This document shows, in pieces, positions 45,272 to 57,023 of a stretch of DNA of 64,000 nt. The DNA comes from Gnetum montanum (lineage: Eukaryota > Streptophyta > Gnetopsida > Gnetales > Gnetaceae): the NCBI GenBank assembly GCA_015680685.1, contig MNCI01008581.1:797834-861833 (forward strand). The letters are read 5' to 3'. Position 1 is the first letter of the stretch. Every line of letters starts with the position of its first letter. A program made the translations under genes and the position numbers. The notes below the pieces were generated by a model. The model ran no database searches. It was not told the origin of the DNA and worked only from the letters and a program-made list of their open reading frames with translations.

Positions 45272-46430
45272 TCATATCTTAAGATCGTGACATTGTTTGT
45301 CATGTGCCTTGTGCACTTCATTTAATGATAGGGCCACTAGTCTATTCTCATTTAACATGTTAACATTTATTAGCCTTTCTTGTTGGGCTAGACTTAGGTC
45401 CAAGTCAAGGTCATAAGCCATTGAAAGTGCACAAGGCTTAGCTTGGATGGGAAGAGTTGGTAGTTTTTTGTACACTAACTCACAGGGAGAATACCCAATA
45501 GGAAGCTTCCATGTTGGATGATAAGCCCAAAGAGCATCATTGAGTTTACTACTCCACTCCTTCTTATATTTACTAACTATTTGTATTAATATTTTAGTAA
45601 TTTGCCTATTGGTGACCTCATGTTGACCATTGACTTGGGGGTGGTATGGAGTTATTAATTTAGGTTCAAACCCCAAGTGTTGCATGAGCTTACAAAAAGT
45701 GACACCTATAAAATGTGTTCCATTGTTAAAAATTAGTGTTTATGGCATACCAAACCTATTGACAACATTTTGTTGTACAAACTATGTTGCCGTAAAGGAT
45801 GAATAGTAAGTGATGGTAATGATTTTAACCCATTTGATACAATAATCAATAGCCACAATAATGTAAGCCTTTCTATTTAACATAGGGTTGATGGACCCCA
45901 TGAAATCAATTTCCCAAATATCGGAAGGCTCTAATGGTTGAATCCACTTTTGTGGTACTTCCATGCACACAGTCATTCCTCCATCACATTGACACTAGTC
46001 ACAAGAATAGAAGAAATGATGGACATCCCAAAAGATCATGGGCCAATAATATTCTACCATAAGGATCTTAATGATCATCCTCCTCCTAACATAGTGGCCC
46101 CCATAAGGATCCCTATGTGTGTCCTAGAGGACTTGAAGCTGATCTATATTAAGAGCCCAACATCAAACCAGGCCATTGGTGCAACTCTTGTAGAAGTTAC
46201 CATTGATTTCCATGAAGTGCTTGGCCTAATGAAGAAACCATTGTTTCTTCCTATGGTCCCATTCCTATGACATCTCTTAAGTGAGTAGATAGGAGAGGAT
46301 GTCATCATAATAGTTTGTTTTCTTGGGAGTCTAAGCATTAACAACACCAAAAAAGAGGAGTTCATCAGGAAATTAATTAGATAATGGACTCTTATCCTCT
46401 TTGTTATCCCATTACAACCTAGATAAGTGG
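45272..46430 (-). pseudogene. Integrase of element C, broken
   Basis: The frame 45782-45976 carries SDIWEIDFMGSINPMLNRKA, then YIIVAIDYCIKWVK, the catalytic-core start of Ty3/gypsy integrase (W-x-x-D-x-x-G; the first catalytic Asp is in EIDFMG). The 137-aa frame 45272-45685 carries TPYHPQVNGQHEVTNRQI (the P-x-x-x-G-Q-x-E block with catalytic Glu) and DALWAYHPTWKLPIGYSP. This wording (PYHPQ.NGQ.EV.NR.I) is typical of the Athila/Tat branch. The N-terminal zinc-binding part is read poorly from 46144-46434. It would insert the cDNA copy into chromosomes. Confidence 0.8.
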
Positions 46431-46479
46431 TCAACTACTACATTCTCAATCCCCTTTCAGTCAACCATTGTCAAATCAA

Positions 46480-47900
46480 ACTCCTATAGGATCATCAACC
46501 ATCCTATGACATGGTGACTCACCCTTGTCTTGTTCATTAGGAGTTGTATGGCACTGTGATTAGTGTGCACAAACACTTTGGATTCAAGCACATAGTGCTT
46601 AAACATATTTATGGCATACACCATTGTCATAAGCTTTCTTTTAGTGGTGGTGTAGTTGGGTTGTTTACCCATAATGCTTTTGCTTACACAGTGGATGTAA
46701 TATAGACATTTTTAATTGTCCAATTATGTAAGCATGACCCCCAAGATGTAATTGAATGCATCCATCATTATGTGAAATGGCCTAGACCAGTATGGTGCTT
46801 GTAGAATTAGAGGTTCTATGAGTTTCTTCTTTAGTTGTTGGAATGCATTTTCACATTCCTTAGTCTAGACAAATAGTGCATCTTTCTTGGTAAATTATAC
46901 CAATGGCTTGGTGATCTTTGAGAATTTTTCAATGAAGGGTTAGTAACTAGTGTGGCCAAGGAATGACCTCACATCCTTCACTATTTTGGATTGTCTAGTT
47001 GTTCCTTGGATGATCCTTATTTTCTTTGGGTCCAACTTGATCCCTTTGTTTGAGATTCGATGCCCCAAGACAATGCCCTCTTGGACCATTAAATGGCTCT
47101 TTTGCTAATTGAGTCATAAGTTGGTCTTCATACACCTTTTAAGCAATTTCTCAAGGCAGTCCAAGTCTTTCTTAAATATGGTTCCATAGGTAGTGAAGGC
47201 TTCTACTCCACTACTAATATGTTGCTAGAAGATGCTAAGGACCAATCGATGAAATGTGGCAAGAGCATTGCATAGGCCAAAGGGCATCTTTGGGTATGCA
47301 AAAGTCCCCTAAGGACTTGTAAAAATTGTCTTGGCCTGGTCTTTTGGTGCAATTTGGATTTTTTATCGTGACTATAACCATCTAGAAAGCTGTAGTAACA
47401 ATGCCTTGTAATGATATCCAACACTTGGTCTACAAATGATAATGGAAAATGATCTTAGTAAGTTGTTATATTTAACAACTTGAAGTCTATATAGACTCTC
47501 CATTTTTCTCCTTTTTTGGGCACAATTATAAGCAAGCTAATCCACTCACTATCCAGAATAGGATAAATGAACTCAACCTTAAGGAGTTGTTCAATCTCCT
47601 CTTTGATGATTTACTTGAGTTTGGGTTCAACCATCTTTACATCTGTTTCTTTGATTCAATGGAGGAATCTATAAAATTTCAATGTTGGCATATCCTTAGA
47701 TCAATTTTTGTTAACTCATGATATGATCAAGCAAAGGCTTGTGGCCATTTATTTACAACTTTCAACAGTTTCTTCTTCGATACAAGAGCAAGTATGGCAT
47801 TGATAATTACTAGCTTTCCATTATTCAGAAATGCATACTCCATTTCTATCAGTAGAGCTTTTAATTCAAGGGGCTCATGCTTAAAATTTTCAAGGATCTC
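46480..47900 (-). pseudogene. Reverse transcriptase and RNase H of element C, broken
   Basis: The frame 47203-47424 has LDIITRHCYYSFLDGYSHDK, then RCPLAYAMLLPHF, matching the RT palm pattern (Y-x-F-L-D-G-[FY]-S-G-Y ... R-M-P-F-G-L-C-N-A-P). The catalytic Asp in FLDG is kept. RNase H is read at 46484-46672 as NYTTTKRKLMTMVYAINMFK and VFVHTNHSAIQLLMNK (usual V-x-T-D-H; here Asn replaces the catalytic Asp). Frameshifts and stops abound. This is the Athila-type RT in the window. Confidence 0.8.
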
Positions 47901-48099
47901 TAACTCTCCCTAATAGATCTCACTTTGTACATTAGAGAGTTGGTGATGGAGCTACTCCAACTTATCCATGTTTTCCACATAGGAACTAGTAAGGCTTTCA
48001 GCAAGTTCCATGCATATTATTGATCCAGCCTCATTTTTAGTTATTAGCAACTATGTGTCCTCTTCTTTAGTGGCTTCTATGTCCAGGTACCTTTGAACC

Positions 48100-48800
48100 T
48101 CTATGATATCTATGCACTAACTGCATGCTTGGAGTGATGTGCCCTTAATGGTCCATAATTTTTGCATGTAGTGAGACCTTGTGTCACTATACGTGATGCA
48201 TGGAACTCTCTTCTTCTTAATTTTTTCAAATTCATTGTCTTTGATCCTAAACCTTGCATCTATGGTACTTAGCCATGCTCTTCCCATGATGATAGGGAAG
48301 TCCCCTTTTTTTTTCTTCACATGGATCACTAAAACATTGCCAAGATATGATCACCATAAATGTTGGTCATAATGTCTTTTACCAATACAAAGGAAATAGT
48401 GATGGACTGGTTTGCTAGGTCTAGTTTGATGTTGATCTTTTTTAAGGGGCGTAGGTTTCAAGCTTTGTACATTTCTTGCAAAATCAAGTTAACCCTAGAA
48501 CATGAATTCAAAAGAGCCTTACATGATTCATTCTTGACAATCTATAAGTAGATAAGAGGACTCCCAAAGTTAGATCTCTTCTTGGAAAGATGGCCAACCT
48601 TGATCTAGTATATGACCATAGGGGTGAACATAACAGTGTGCAACTAGGAAGCACTTTGGTTCAAAGGTTTCTTGATGAAAATTTTAAAGGTGAAAATAGT
48701 AGGGTTAACAACCACAGGTGTTTGTGAGGACTTTGTGGGACTATTGGTTCTAAATAATGGCCTTTTGCAAGGCTTGGATTCAGAACCATTTGGTTGAGGA
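48100..48800 (-). pseudogene. Protease of element C, broken
   Basis: KKGDFPIIMGRAWLSTIDAR (frame 48117-48329) is the C-terminal motif of the same retropepsin as in element B. Upstream, around 48480-48540, the region of the D-S-G site is read as NSC/SRVNL, so the catalytic motif appears mutated. It joins gag upstream and RT downstream. Confidence 0.7.
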
Positions 48801-48849
48801 TCTAGTTGTAAGTTTACTACCCTCGTAGCATTTCTTGTTTGTGCCTAGG

Positions 48850-51250
48850 TAGGTATTTCATCCTATATGAATGAAGCATGTGGCAAAGGAGTTCAAGATG
48901 GTGGTGCATGAGTGGAAGAGTGTTGAGGAGGGTAGTAAGGGAATGGGGACTCCTCTCTTAGAGAAGGTGCTCTGTAGTTTTTAAGAGGATAATAGTGGTG
49001 TGGAAAAGAAGCATGACTAGAAGAGTCACGTGGAGAGATGGGTTGCTAAATGTAATACCTAGATGGATCTAGTTGGTGATAAGGGTCTTGGTGGCATCCC
49101 CCATGACTTTGGGTGTTTCCACTACTAGTATTGTTCTTGAGGCTAAGGTGGGGCTACGCTCAGATAGTAATCATGTTGGTGGTTGCCTTGTGGATAAGAC
49201 AATCACCTAGGTGCTTGTTGTTTTGCCAATCTAGGATTTAGAGCATACATCCCTTATTCTTGTAGTTGTGACAAGATAAGGTAACATCCCTTAGAATACT
49301 CATATTAGCAAATGTCATAGCCATCATCATCAATTTCTAAATCTACAACATTCTCTATTAGTGTAGCTTTACCCTTATATCTATGGTATTTTTGTTCAGT
49401 ATTCTTTTTCTTCCTTCACTTATAACCACATTCTCCATGATCCTTACGTTCTTCTACAATCTTTAGAGAAGCTTGGAACTTCTCATCTAAGGAATCCGAC
49501 ATTTTGGTTACCTTAGTCAAGATTTCAGTAACAAATTTTTGAATCGGCAAAGTTTTTCTCTAGACCACTTCATCAAGTGATGCCTCCTCTTCATTCTCAT
49601 AGAAACAAATCTTCTGCTTGTGGATGGAGGGGTCTCTATTATATTCTTCTATACTCTTTCACTTTTTCAACTCTCCTTCCTCTTTGGCCACTTGCTCAAT
49701 TGGCCTTTGAATCTAGTGGGCCCTTAGCAACTCAGAAAGTTTTCTTTGGGCATAGACCCCAAGGGTTCTCCTTATTTCCATTCTAAGCCCATCTATGATA
49801 TGATGTACTTGATCCCTTTGAGAGTATCCATGGCCTAGGAATCAATGCAACAAAGAATAGTACCTACCCATGGCTACATCTAAGGACTCATGAGTATCTT
49901 ATTTCCATCCTTTGATTTGCCTTCTCAAATTGGACATTCTAGAATACATTTGGAATTTTTCATTGAAAAACTCTAGCATTGTACTCCATCACTAAATATA
50001 TTCTAGTTCCAAGAATTAGTACTAGCTTTCTTCTTTCTTTATGAGTATCCTTGGAAACAATTTTAACTTTTTCCATTCATTTTCCATATTTTGCAAGGCA
50101 CAAGCATCATGGAAGGCTTGCACATGATTCTATGGATCTAAATTATATCCCCCCTCAAACTTGGGGATATTTTTCATATCCATCCATTTAATGCAACTAT
50201 CCTTCAAGTGCATGGTAGAAATTCTAACATCCTCTAAAATATGCATCATGTTTTTGGTAGCTAGCAGGGGCTCATCATAGTCATGACGATTTTGATGACT
50301 TTTATCATGACTATGATGCCTATGATGAGTTCTATTATGACTTCAATTTCTGTGATGCTCATCCCCCTACTGCTACTCATGCCTCTAATCCTTATTGTTC
50401 GAATATGATCTACAATCATCCCTATCCCACTATTCATCTCCATCATGATCTTTGTTGCTTCTTCCATGGTCCCAGCCTCTACTTGTCCTATTGGAGTTGG
50501 AAGAGTAAGATGATAAGGATGATGTTGAAGGAAAAAATGAAGGAGAATCAACACTCAAATAGTGCCTACTGCTTCCTCTTCTTTAGTCCCTACCTCGGTT
50601 ACCATGTTTATCTTTCTCCTGGTGCCTACCATTGTTCCTACCTCTAGATGAATGGCTGTGAATACCATCTTTTGAGATTCCCTGATCTTGAGACCCATTC
50701 TTCCCATCACCAAGGTTGTCCATAATTGACTAAAACCATTGGTTAAGGGTCTCCCCATCAAAGAGAGGAGGAGAATCTATATATTAAGAGGCACCCGAAA
50801 AGAAGTCTTCATCTTCTTTATGGGTTTGCAAGAACAAGTGGCTAGAAAACCTTTTATCTTTTGAAGCCTCACATTGACCTTTCATTTGCTAATCTTTCTT
50901 CCATTGGGCCTTTGTGGGATGATAATCCTAAAAGGTATGGTCTTGAACCTCATACCCTACATTAAGTCCTGCAATCTCCAACTTAATGAGATTGTTCAAT
51001 AGCATTGCGGGAATGGATCATTCAGGAGGAAACACAATGTTTCCCTCCATGTCCCTCCATCGTAGTTGCTCATCTTGATGTAGGATAAAGGTAAAATCCA
51101 AAGTATAATCATCTAGATGAGTGTAGATAACTTTGAACTACTGGGGCACTTGCGTTTTTTGGCCTTCTTGCCTTTTAGTGGATTCCACTTACAAATAGTG
51201 GTATAGAATCCTCCTTATGAGAAGAAGTCATATCTGTGATTTGTCCAAAG
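48850..51250 (-). pseudogene. gag of element C, broken
   Basis: Nucleotide and translated similarity to the gag of element B along its length. Around 49910-49990 the words for the SNLRRQIKGWK capsid segment are recognisable. Around 49560-49760 is the Glu/Lys-rich part, and around 49240-49330 the Cys/His box region. An Arg/Ser/His-rich tract (50270-50640) matches that of B. No frame longer than about 100 codons survives. Confidence 0.7.
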
Positions 51251-51363
51251 TAGTGTGCATTTAGTAATATTACATTTTTTAATAATTTTCTTTAAGTGTT
51301 CTTTTACAATATCCTTAGATAATTCAACAATCTTCCCTATGTAGCACACTTAGCTAGCTATAA

Positions 51364-51381
51364 TCCTTGACAACAACACCA
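51364..51381 (-). other. Primer-binding site of element C
   Basis: Sense TGGTGTTGTTGTCAAGGA is a decayed tRNA-Asp-type site (all differences are transitions) one base inside the 5' LTR. Confidence 0.75.
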
Positions 51382-51382
51382 A

Positions 51383-52243
51383 TGATGAGTAGCGAGTAGT
51401 CCCTATGCCAACCCATACAAATCACAAGAATTGCACTAGTGATTTGGTTGAATTTCATGGACTTTAGCTTCTAAATGCACAATAGGCAAAGTTAGTAACT
51501 TAAACACATGATTATTGTCTTCTTGGCTTCATTTATGTAAGTGCAAGTGTATGGTTAAGTGTAAAGGCACATAATTTTTATTGATTTTATATTTTATTAT
51601 TTTAGTATAAGCATGGGATAAAGAAAGAATTAATTAATGATTAACTATTTAACTATCTAGTATTCTAATCCAACTATCCCAACATAAGCATCCAAGCTCA
51701 CTTTCCACTTGCATCCTAAACTTGCTTTAACACTACTAGGCTACCAAGTACCTATTACTATGCATACCAAATAGCCACTACTGGGATTACCAAGTGTTAA
51801 GTAGTAAGTTCAAAGTGGTTGTACTTATGCATTTGTTATTAACCATATTAATTAATCAAAGACATTAATGTAGACATGAATAAGTAAATAAATGCATAAA
51901 GGGAAACATTAATCTATTCCAAGTGTTGCAAGAAATGCCAAGAATCTTGTCTTTATTGCTAGTCACAGCAATGTGTTCAAGTACAAGATGCTCGAATAAA
52001 GAACTGTACAATCCTTGAGATCCTATTGCAGGCACTTAGAAAATATTTGAACTCTAGGCTAAGAAAATTACAAGAGCTTTGCTATGCTATGGACTTAATG
52101 TGCCATAAATGCAATGGATACATGCATTTATATAGGCAAAGATAGAGACTGCATTGATGCATCTAACCATGCATTGACAAGGATGCGTTGATAGGGCTAC
52201 ATTGATGCATGCCTGTCAATGCAGCCCATTGAGTGATTTATCA
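51383..52243 (-). repeat. 5' LTR of element C
   Basis: 861 bp, TGATGAGTAGCGAG at the left and GTGATTTATCA at the right. The TATA box is at plus-strand TTTATATA 52127-52134. The U3 start carries CATTGA words starting at about 52151, 52171, 52185 and 52199 (spacings 20, 14, 14). By these words it groups with the LTRs at 1278 and 3095 rather than with the GATATC subfamily. Confidence 0.85.
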
Positions 52244-52269
52244 GAAGGATTATAAGAGAAAAGACAAAA

Positions 52270-55200
52270 TAACATAATCAAAGGAGAAATAATAGTGACA
52301 ATCAAACTAACTTCCATAAGAGTAAAGAAAATTTACTCAAAGATGAACTACTCTTAATTATCAAGAATGTTACTATAAAAAACAAAGTTGCTAAGATAGA
52401 GCACAACATTTGTTATATTAATTTTGAATTGTTCAGACATGTATCAAGAAATCATATTTGTTTCAAAATCTACATATGATGAATGTTGGTGAAGTTACAA
52501 TACCCACAGAAGCCATTTGTAAGTATAAAAGTATTGGAGATATTAACATGAAGATTGTAGATCAACTAGTATAGATTAAAAATATGTATTACTTTCCAGC
52601 ATTGAAGGGACATAATCCATTCTAAGTATCAAACCTAATAAAAGTAAAGCACAAGTTCACTTTTTAACAAGATCAAAACAAGAATGTCAAATGCACTATA
52701 TTGAATAGTGAATCATAAAAGAAGATAGTAGAAACTAGTGAAGTAAATGGTGTGTTTAAGTTACATCTAGTAAGTGAAGCTATTTGTGTAGCAACTCATA
52801 GACCTTAAGAAGAGTAATTGTGGCATGTGATACTTAAAAATATGTCTACTAGATATATGCAAAAACCTAGGTTCTCGCACCTAAACTTAAGTCATGATAT
52901 GATTTGTAAGTTGTGTGCCATTAGTAAGCAAACTAGAATGACCTTCCCACATGTAAGAAATACTATTGCTAAATCTAAGTTGAAGATGGCACATTTAGAT
53001 CTGGGTTCAGATGGCAATATGATATCCTTGAAGGAGCCAAACATTTTGTAACCTACATTGATGATTTTACATGCAAAGTATGGGTATCCATCATTAAGTC
53101 TAAGACTGAAGTTCTTGACACCTTCAAAAAGTTCAAAGTATTAGTGAAGAAATAAACTAGATTAACAATCATGAAATTATGAACTAATAATGGAACAAAG
53201 TATACCAATAAATAATTTCAAAAGTATCTTATCATTAAAAGGATTATTCATTAAAAGATACTAATGTATTATCCTAAACAAAATGGTGTTGCAGAACAAA
53301 AGGATCAAACAATTGGAAAAATGATGCATTGTATCCAAGCATAATCAAACTCAAGACAATTTTTGGGGAGAAGCACTCCAAATTGTCATTCACATCACTA
53401 ACAAAAGTTCAACACTATATATATGCTTTGACTATCCTAATACTATGTGAAATTGAAGAAGACTCAATTTGAGACACTTACAAATTTCTGGTTGCAGAGT
53501 ATATTATGATATTCCATCTCAAATAAAATTAAGTTCAAAAGCAAGAGAAGGATATTTCATATGATATAACTTATAACAAAATGATATTAAATGTGGAATT
53601 TTGAGTCATAGAAGTTGGTTAATATAAGAGATGTAATATTCAATGATGAAAAACTACTGGAAGAAAGATCCAACAATGAATCCATTAAGAGTAATGATTA
53701 CAAAGATGACAATAATAGTTGTGGCAATCATAACTCAAAAGTGTGTATGAAAAAGCATTTCCATAAAGATAGATAGGTAGATCAAGAAATATCAAATACT
53801 TCTATGGATAGACAATTGAAGATAATTCTTATAATACTAGTAAGGGGAATGATGATGGAAAACCTAAAATATCCAGCAAAGAGTAAATAATTAAGAGTAC
53901 TAGCAACTAAGCCAACTTGGATATTACTAAACCAAGGCTTATGAGAAGCCAATATACTGAGTTCCATCATAATGATATTATTGTCAATATCATGATAACA
54001 AATAAAGAGATTCCTAAAATAATTACTCAAGCCTTCATAGTGGAACACTGGAAAAAGGCAATGGAAGTAAAAATCATAATAGTAGAAAAACAAGGGATAT
54101 GGGAATTAGTGCCATGCCCAAAAGAGTGTCGACCTATTAAGAATCATTAGGTTTTTACAACTAAACTGAAAGAAGACAAAACATTGGGTAGATACAAGTT
54201 AAGATTAATTGCAAAAGGATTTTCATAAATCAAGGGTATATATTGCGAAGAAACTTTTATCCCTACAACACAAATTATGAAAGTTCCAATAATAATATCC
54301 ATATCTGCCAAGTTGAAATGGAAAATTTACCAAATTAATGTCAACTCTACATTTTTATATGGTAATTTACAAAATAAAAATTTATATGGAACCACTAGAA
54401 GGCTTTATCAAAAATGACAACTAGTGTACAAGTTAAGAAAAGTAATATATGATCTCAAACAAGCATTAAGAGTATGGCATCAGAATATTGATCAATTCTT
54501 GATTAACTATGGATACATGAAGTCTCAAAAAGATAGTAATTTGATCATATTGAAGGATAAAGGTGAAGTTCAAATGCTTCTCACCTTTCATGTAGATGCT
54601 ATAGTGGTGGAAACCATAAAAGCAAAGATTGTAAAGCATTTTAAGCATTAGTTGTCCTTATGATTTGATATTTCAAACCTTAGGTTATGTCACTACTATT
54701 TGGGAACAAAGTTAAGATAGAAGCCAAATGAAATTACCTAGCCTTAAACAAATTATACAACTAATTTATTAGAAAAATATTAAATGATAAAGTGTAAAGA
54801 AATTCATATTCCTATAACTTCTAAATTCAAAATCAATATTGAAAGAGATGTCATTGATTCTACATAGTATCAATAAATTAATGGTACTCTTATGTATCTT
54901 ACTAACACAAGATCAAATATCCAATACGTTATCAATAAGTTGGCAATGATAATGCCAAAACCTAATTATCATCATGTAGGCAACCATTTTGATCTTATGG
55001 TATATCAATAGGATAATGTCTTATGGATTAGTCTTCAAAGCTACATCATTCATGGTTATGAAGGTCTATATAGATGTAGATTGGGGTGCCAAATTCAAGC
55101 TTATGGAAATCCTATAAGTTGAAAGAGTAGTAAGCAATGTGTAATATCCCTTTCATTCAAGGAAGCTAAATATTATGCCTTATGAGAAACAATTCAAGAT

Positions 55201-55660
55201 GTTATCTAGACTAAACAATTACTCACAAAAATTAGTATTGAGCTTCCCAAGCACATTACAATCCATTGTGATAATCAAGAAACAATCGAAGTTATTCAGA
55301 ATTTAGTTTATCATTAGAAAAGTAAAAACATTGATATTAGTATCCATTTTATTCGGTAGAAGTATCCAGAAAAATACATTGATGTTTAGTATATATCCAC
55401 CAAGTCCTAAAAAGCTACTAGATTATTGAAAGTTCTTGCCAAACAATCATTTAATGTTTTCAAAAGTATCTTTCTCTATCTTTGATGCCTTGTAATCTAA
55501 ATTGAGGATAGCCAATATTTAAAGAATGTGAATGTTACAAAAAGAATTTGAAATTATGTCTGGAGTAGGTACCCTTAAACATTTTTATCATAACTTAAGT
55601 TTACTTCATATTACTAATCAAGATTGAGAATGATTAACACTAAAGATAATGTATGAATTA
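52270..55660 (+). mobile_element. Degraded Ty1/copia retrotransposon
   Basis: The + strand translation shows, in order: the pre-integrase zinc segment (frame 52818-53051: LWHVILKNMSTRYMQKPRFS ... CKLCAISKQTRMTF); integrase (53100-53420, with NGVAEQKDQTIGKMMHC near 53283); a copia-type RT (54000-54650: WKKAMEVKIIIVEKQGIWEL, LGRYKLRLIAKGFS, LRKVIYDLKQALRVWHQNID); and RNase H (about 55040-55430: SKQCVISLSFKEAKYYAL, HITIHCDNQETIEV). Domain order INT-RT defines copia. The 5' part abuts the LTR of C at 52243, and no paired LTRs are seen. All frames are broken by stops. Confidence 0.8.
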
Positions 55661-56066
55661 AGGAGTGTTTGAGTATAATTCATACATTGTCTTATTTTGT
55701 AACATGTTCTATTGTGTCAAGTTAGTCACTTGTAAGTTCAGTGAATTGATTGTTATCTCTTAGTATCAATTTGTACTACATATAAAATAATTTTTAAGTC
55801 TATGTATTACAAAACAAAGAAGTTAGTTAAGTCTATGTTAAGAAATAAAGCAAGTAATAAGACTAATTAAATAATTTTATGAATTTGTAACAAAAATGTT
55901 GTTACGTTGCATCGTTGTATTGAGTCACAACTCTTTGTCAAGTTAAAGGTCTAGCTAGTACCAAGTCTGTAAGTAAGATAAGTTGACAAATAAGTGAGAA
56001 AAACAATAACAATAACCAAAAGGTCCAAATCAAGTTATGCAAAAGATTTATTCTATAAAGACTTAT
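55660..56066. other. AT-rich sequence after copia RNase H; possible 3' LTR remnant
   Basis: After GGAGTGTTTGAGTATAATTC (about 55662) the composition resembles a copia LTR (TGT-start after a purine-rich AAGGAG), but no second copy exists in the window to prove it. No gene. Confidence 0.35.
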
Positions 56067-57023
56067 TGATGAGTGGCAAGGTACCCCTACACTCAACCAT
56101 ACGAATACGAGCGTTACACGTGCGATCCAGTCAAACACCGCAAACTAAGTGCCTACACGCCTTATGGAACACTTAAGGTTAATCGTTCATTGTCTTTCCA
56201 AACTTACTTGTATTTGTCATGATTGTATGATTAATTAAGTCTGAGGTATATGATTTTTATATCTTTTCAATTTTTATCTCCTATGCTAATGAGGTGAAGG
56301 GTGAAGAAACTAATTGACTAACTTTAACTAACTAACTAAGCCTTAATTAACTTAGCATCAGCATTCGTTCCCACTTACCATTCACACCCTGAACCGATGC
56401 AACCTTGGTTACCAAACGCTAGTCGTTGCTGGGATCACCAAGCGTAACGCATGTGCTTGAAGCGGTTGTACTGAATGCACTTAACTATGGGAGAAGGGTT
56501 GAGAGAGAATTAATCAACTCATAAAGCATTTAAATGAAGAATAATAAATAATAATAAGTAAAATCCTATTTAGCCTATTCCATGCACTACAAGGTTTATC
56601 CAAGAAGTTCATCTTTATTGCCGTACACAAACTTGTGTTTAGGTACAATATTTGCTCGAATAAACATCTGTTCATTTTGGAGCTCCTACTGTGGGCACAT
56701 GGAAATTATTCTATCTCTAGAGAGGTAAAACTGCCAGAGTTTTGCTACGGTCTAGGCCTAGACTGAGAAACAAGGAAGAGCCACCTCTTATTTATAGATT
56801 TGACGGCGCACTACGATATTGCATACGCAATATCACAAGGGAAGACATGATATCACGGGGAATACGATATCGTGTCCCATCATACCCCCATGACTAAATA
56901 AAAACTCATCCTCAAGTTCCTTAAAAAATATTGGGACGATATCGGATTATTGACTCAAATGGAACTAATGGTGAATGGGATGACATGTGAATGGATCATC
57001 ATTACAAGACAAGACAAAACTGG
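56067..57023 (-). mobile_element. Stub D: 3' LTR, PPT and 140 bp of an Athila-like element
   Basis: LTR 56067-56882 (816 bp; TGATGAG...CCCATCA), TATTTATA at 56789-56796, GATATT/AATATC/GATATC/GATATC words at 56815, 56829, 56849 and 56866 (spacings 14, 20, 17). The PPT follows at 56883-56895. The next 130 bp match the start of B's 3' block (GGAACTAATGG...GGGATGACATGTGAA). Homology ends at about 57023, where element E begins. Confidence 0.85.

Larger units (their letters stand above)
40828..52243 (-). mobile_element. Element C: pol-bearing Athila-like element, 3' end lost
   Basis: On the - strand: 5' LTR (51383-52243), PBS, gag, protease, RT, RNase H, integrase, non-coding block, ORF3. ORF3 is cut at 40828 by the LTR of element B; no C sequence reappears on the other side of B. 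It is the only member of the family in the window with a full set of replication domains, although every frame is now broken. It is the best guide to the ancestral gene order. Confidence 0.8.
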
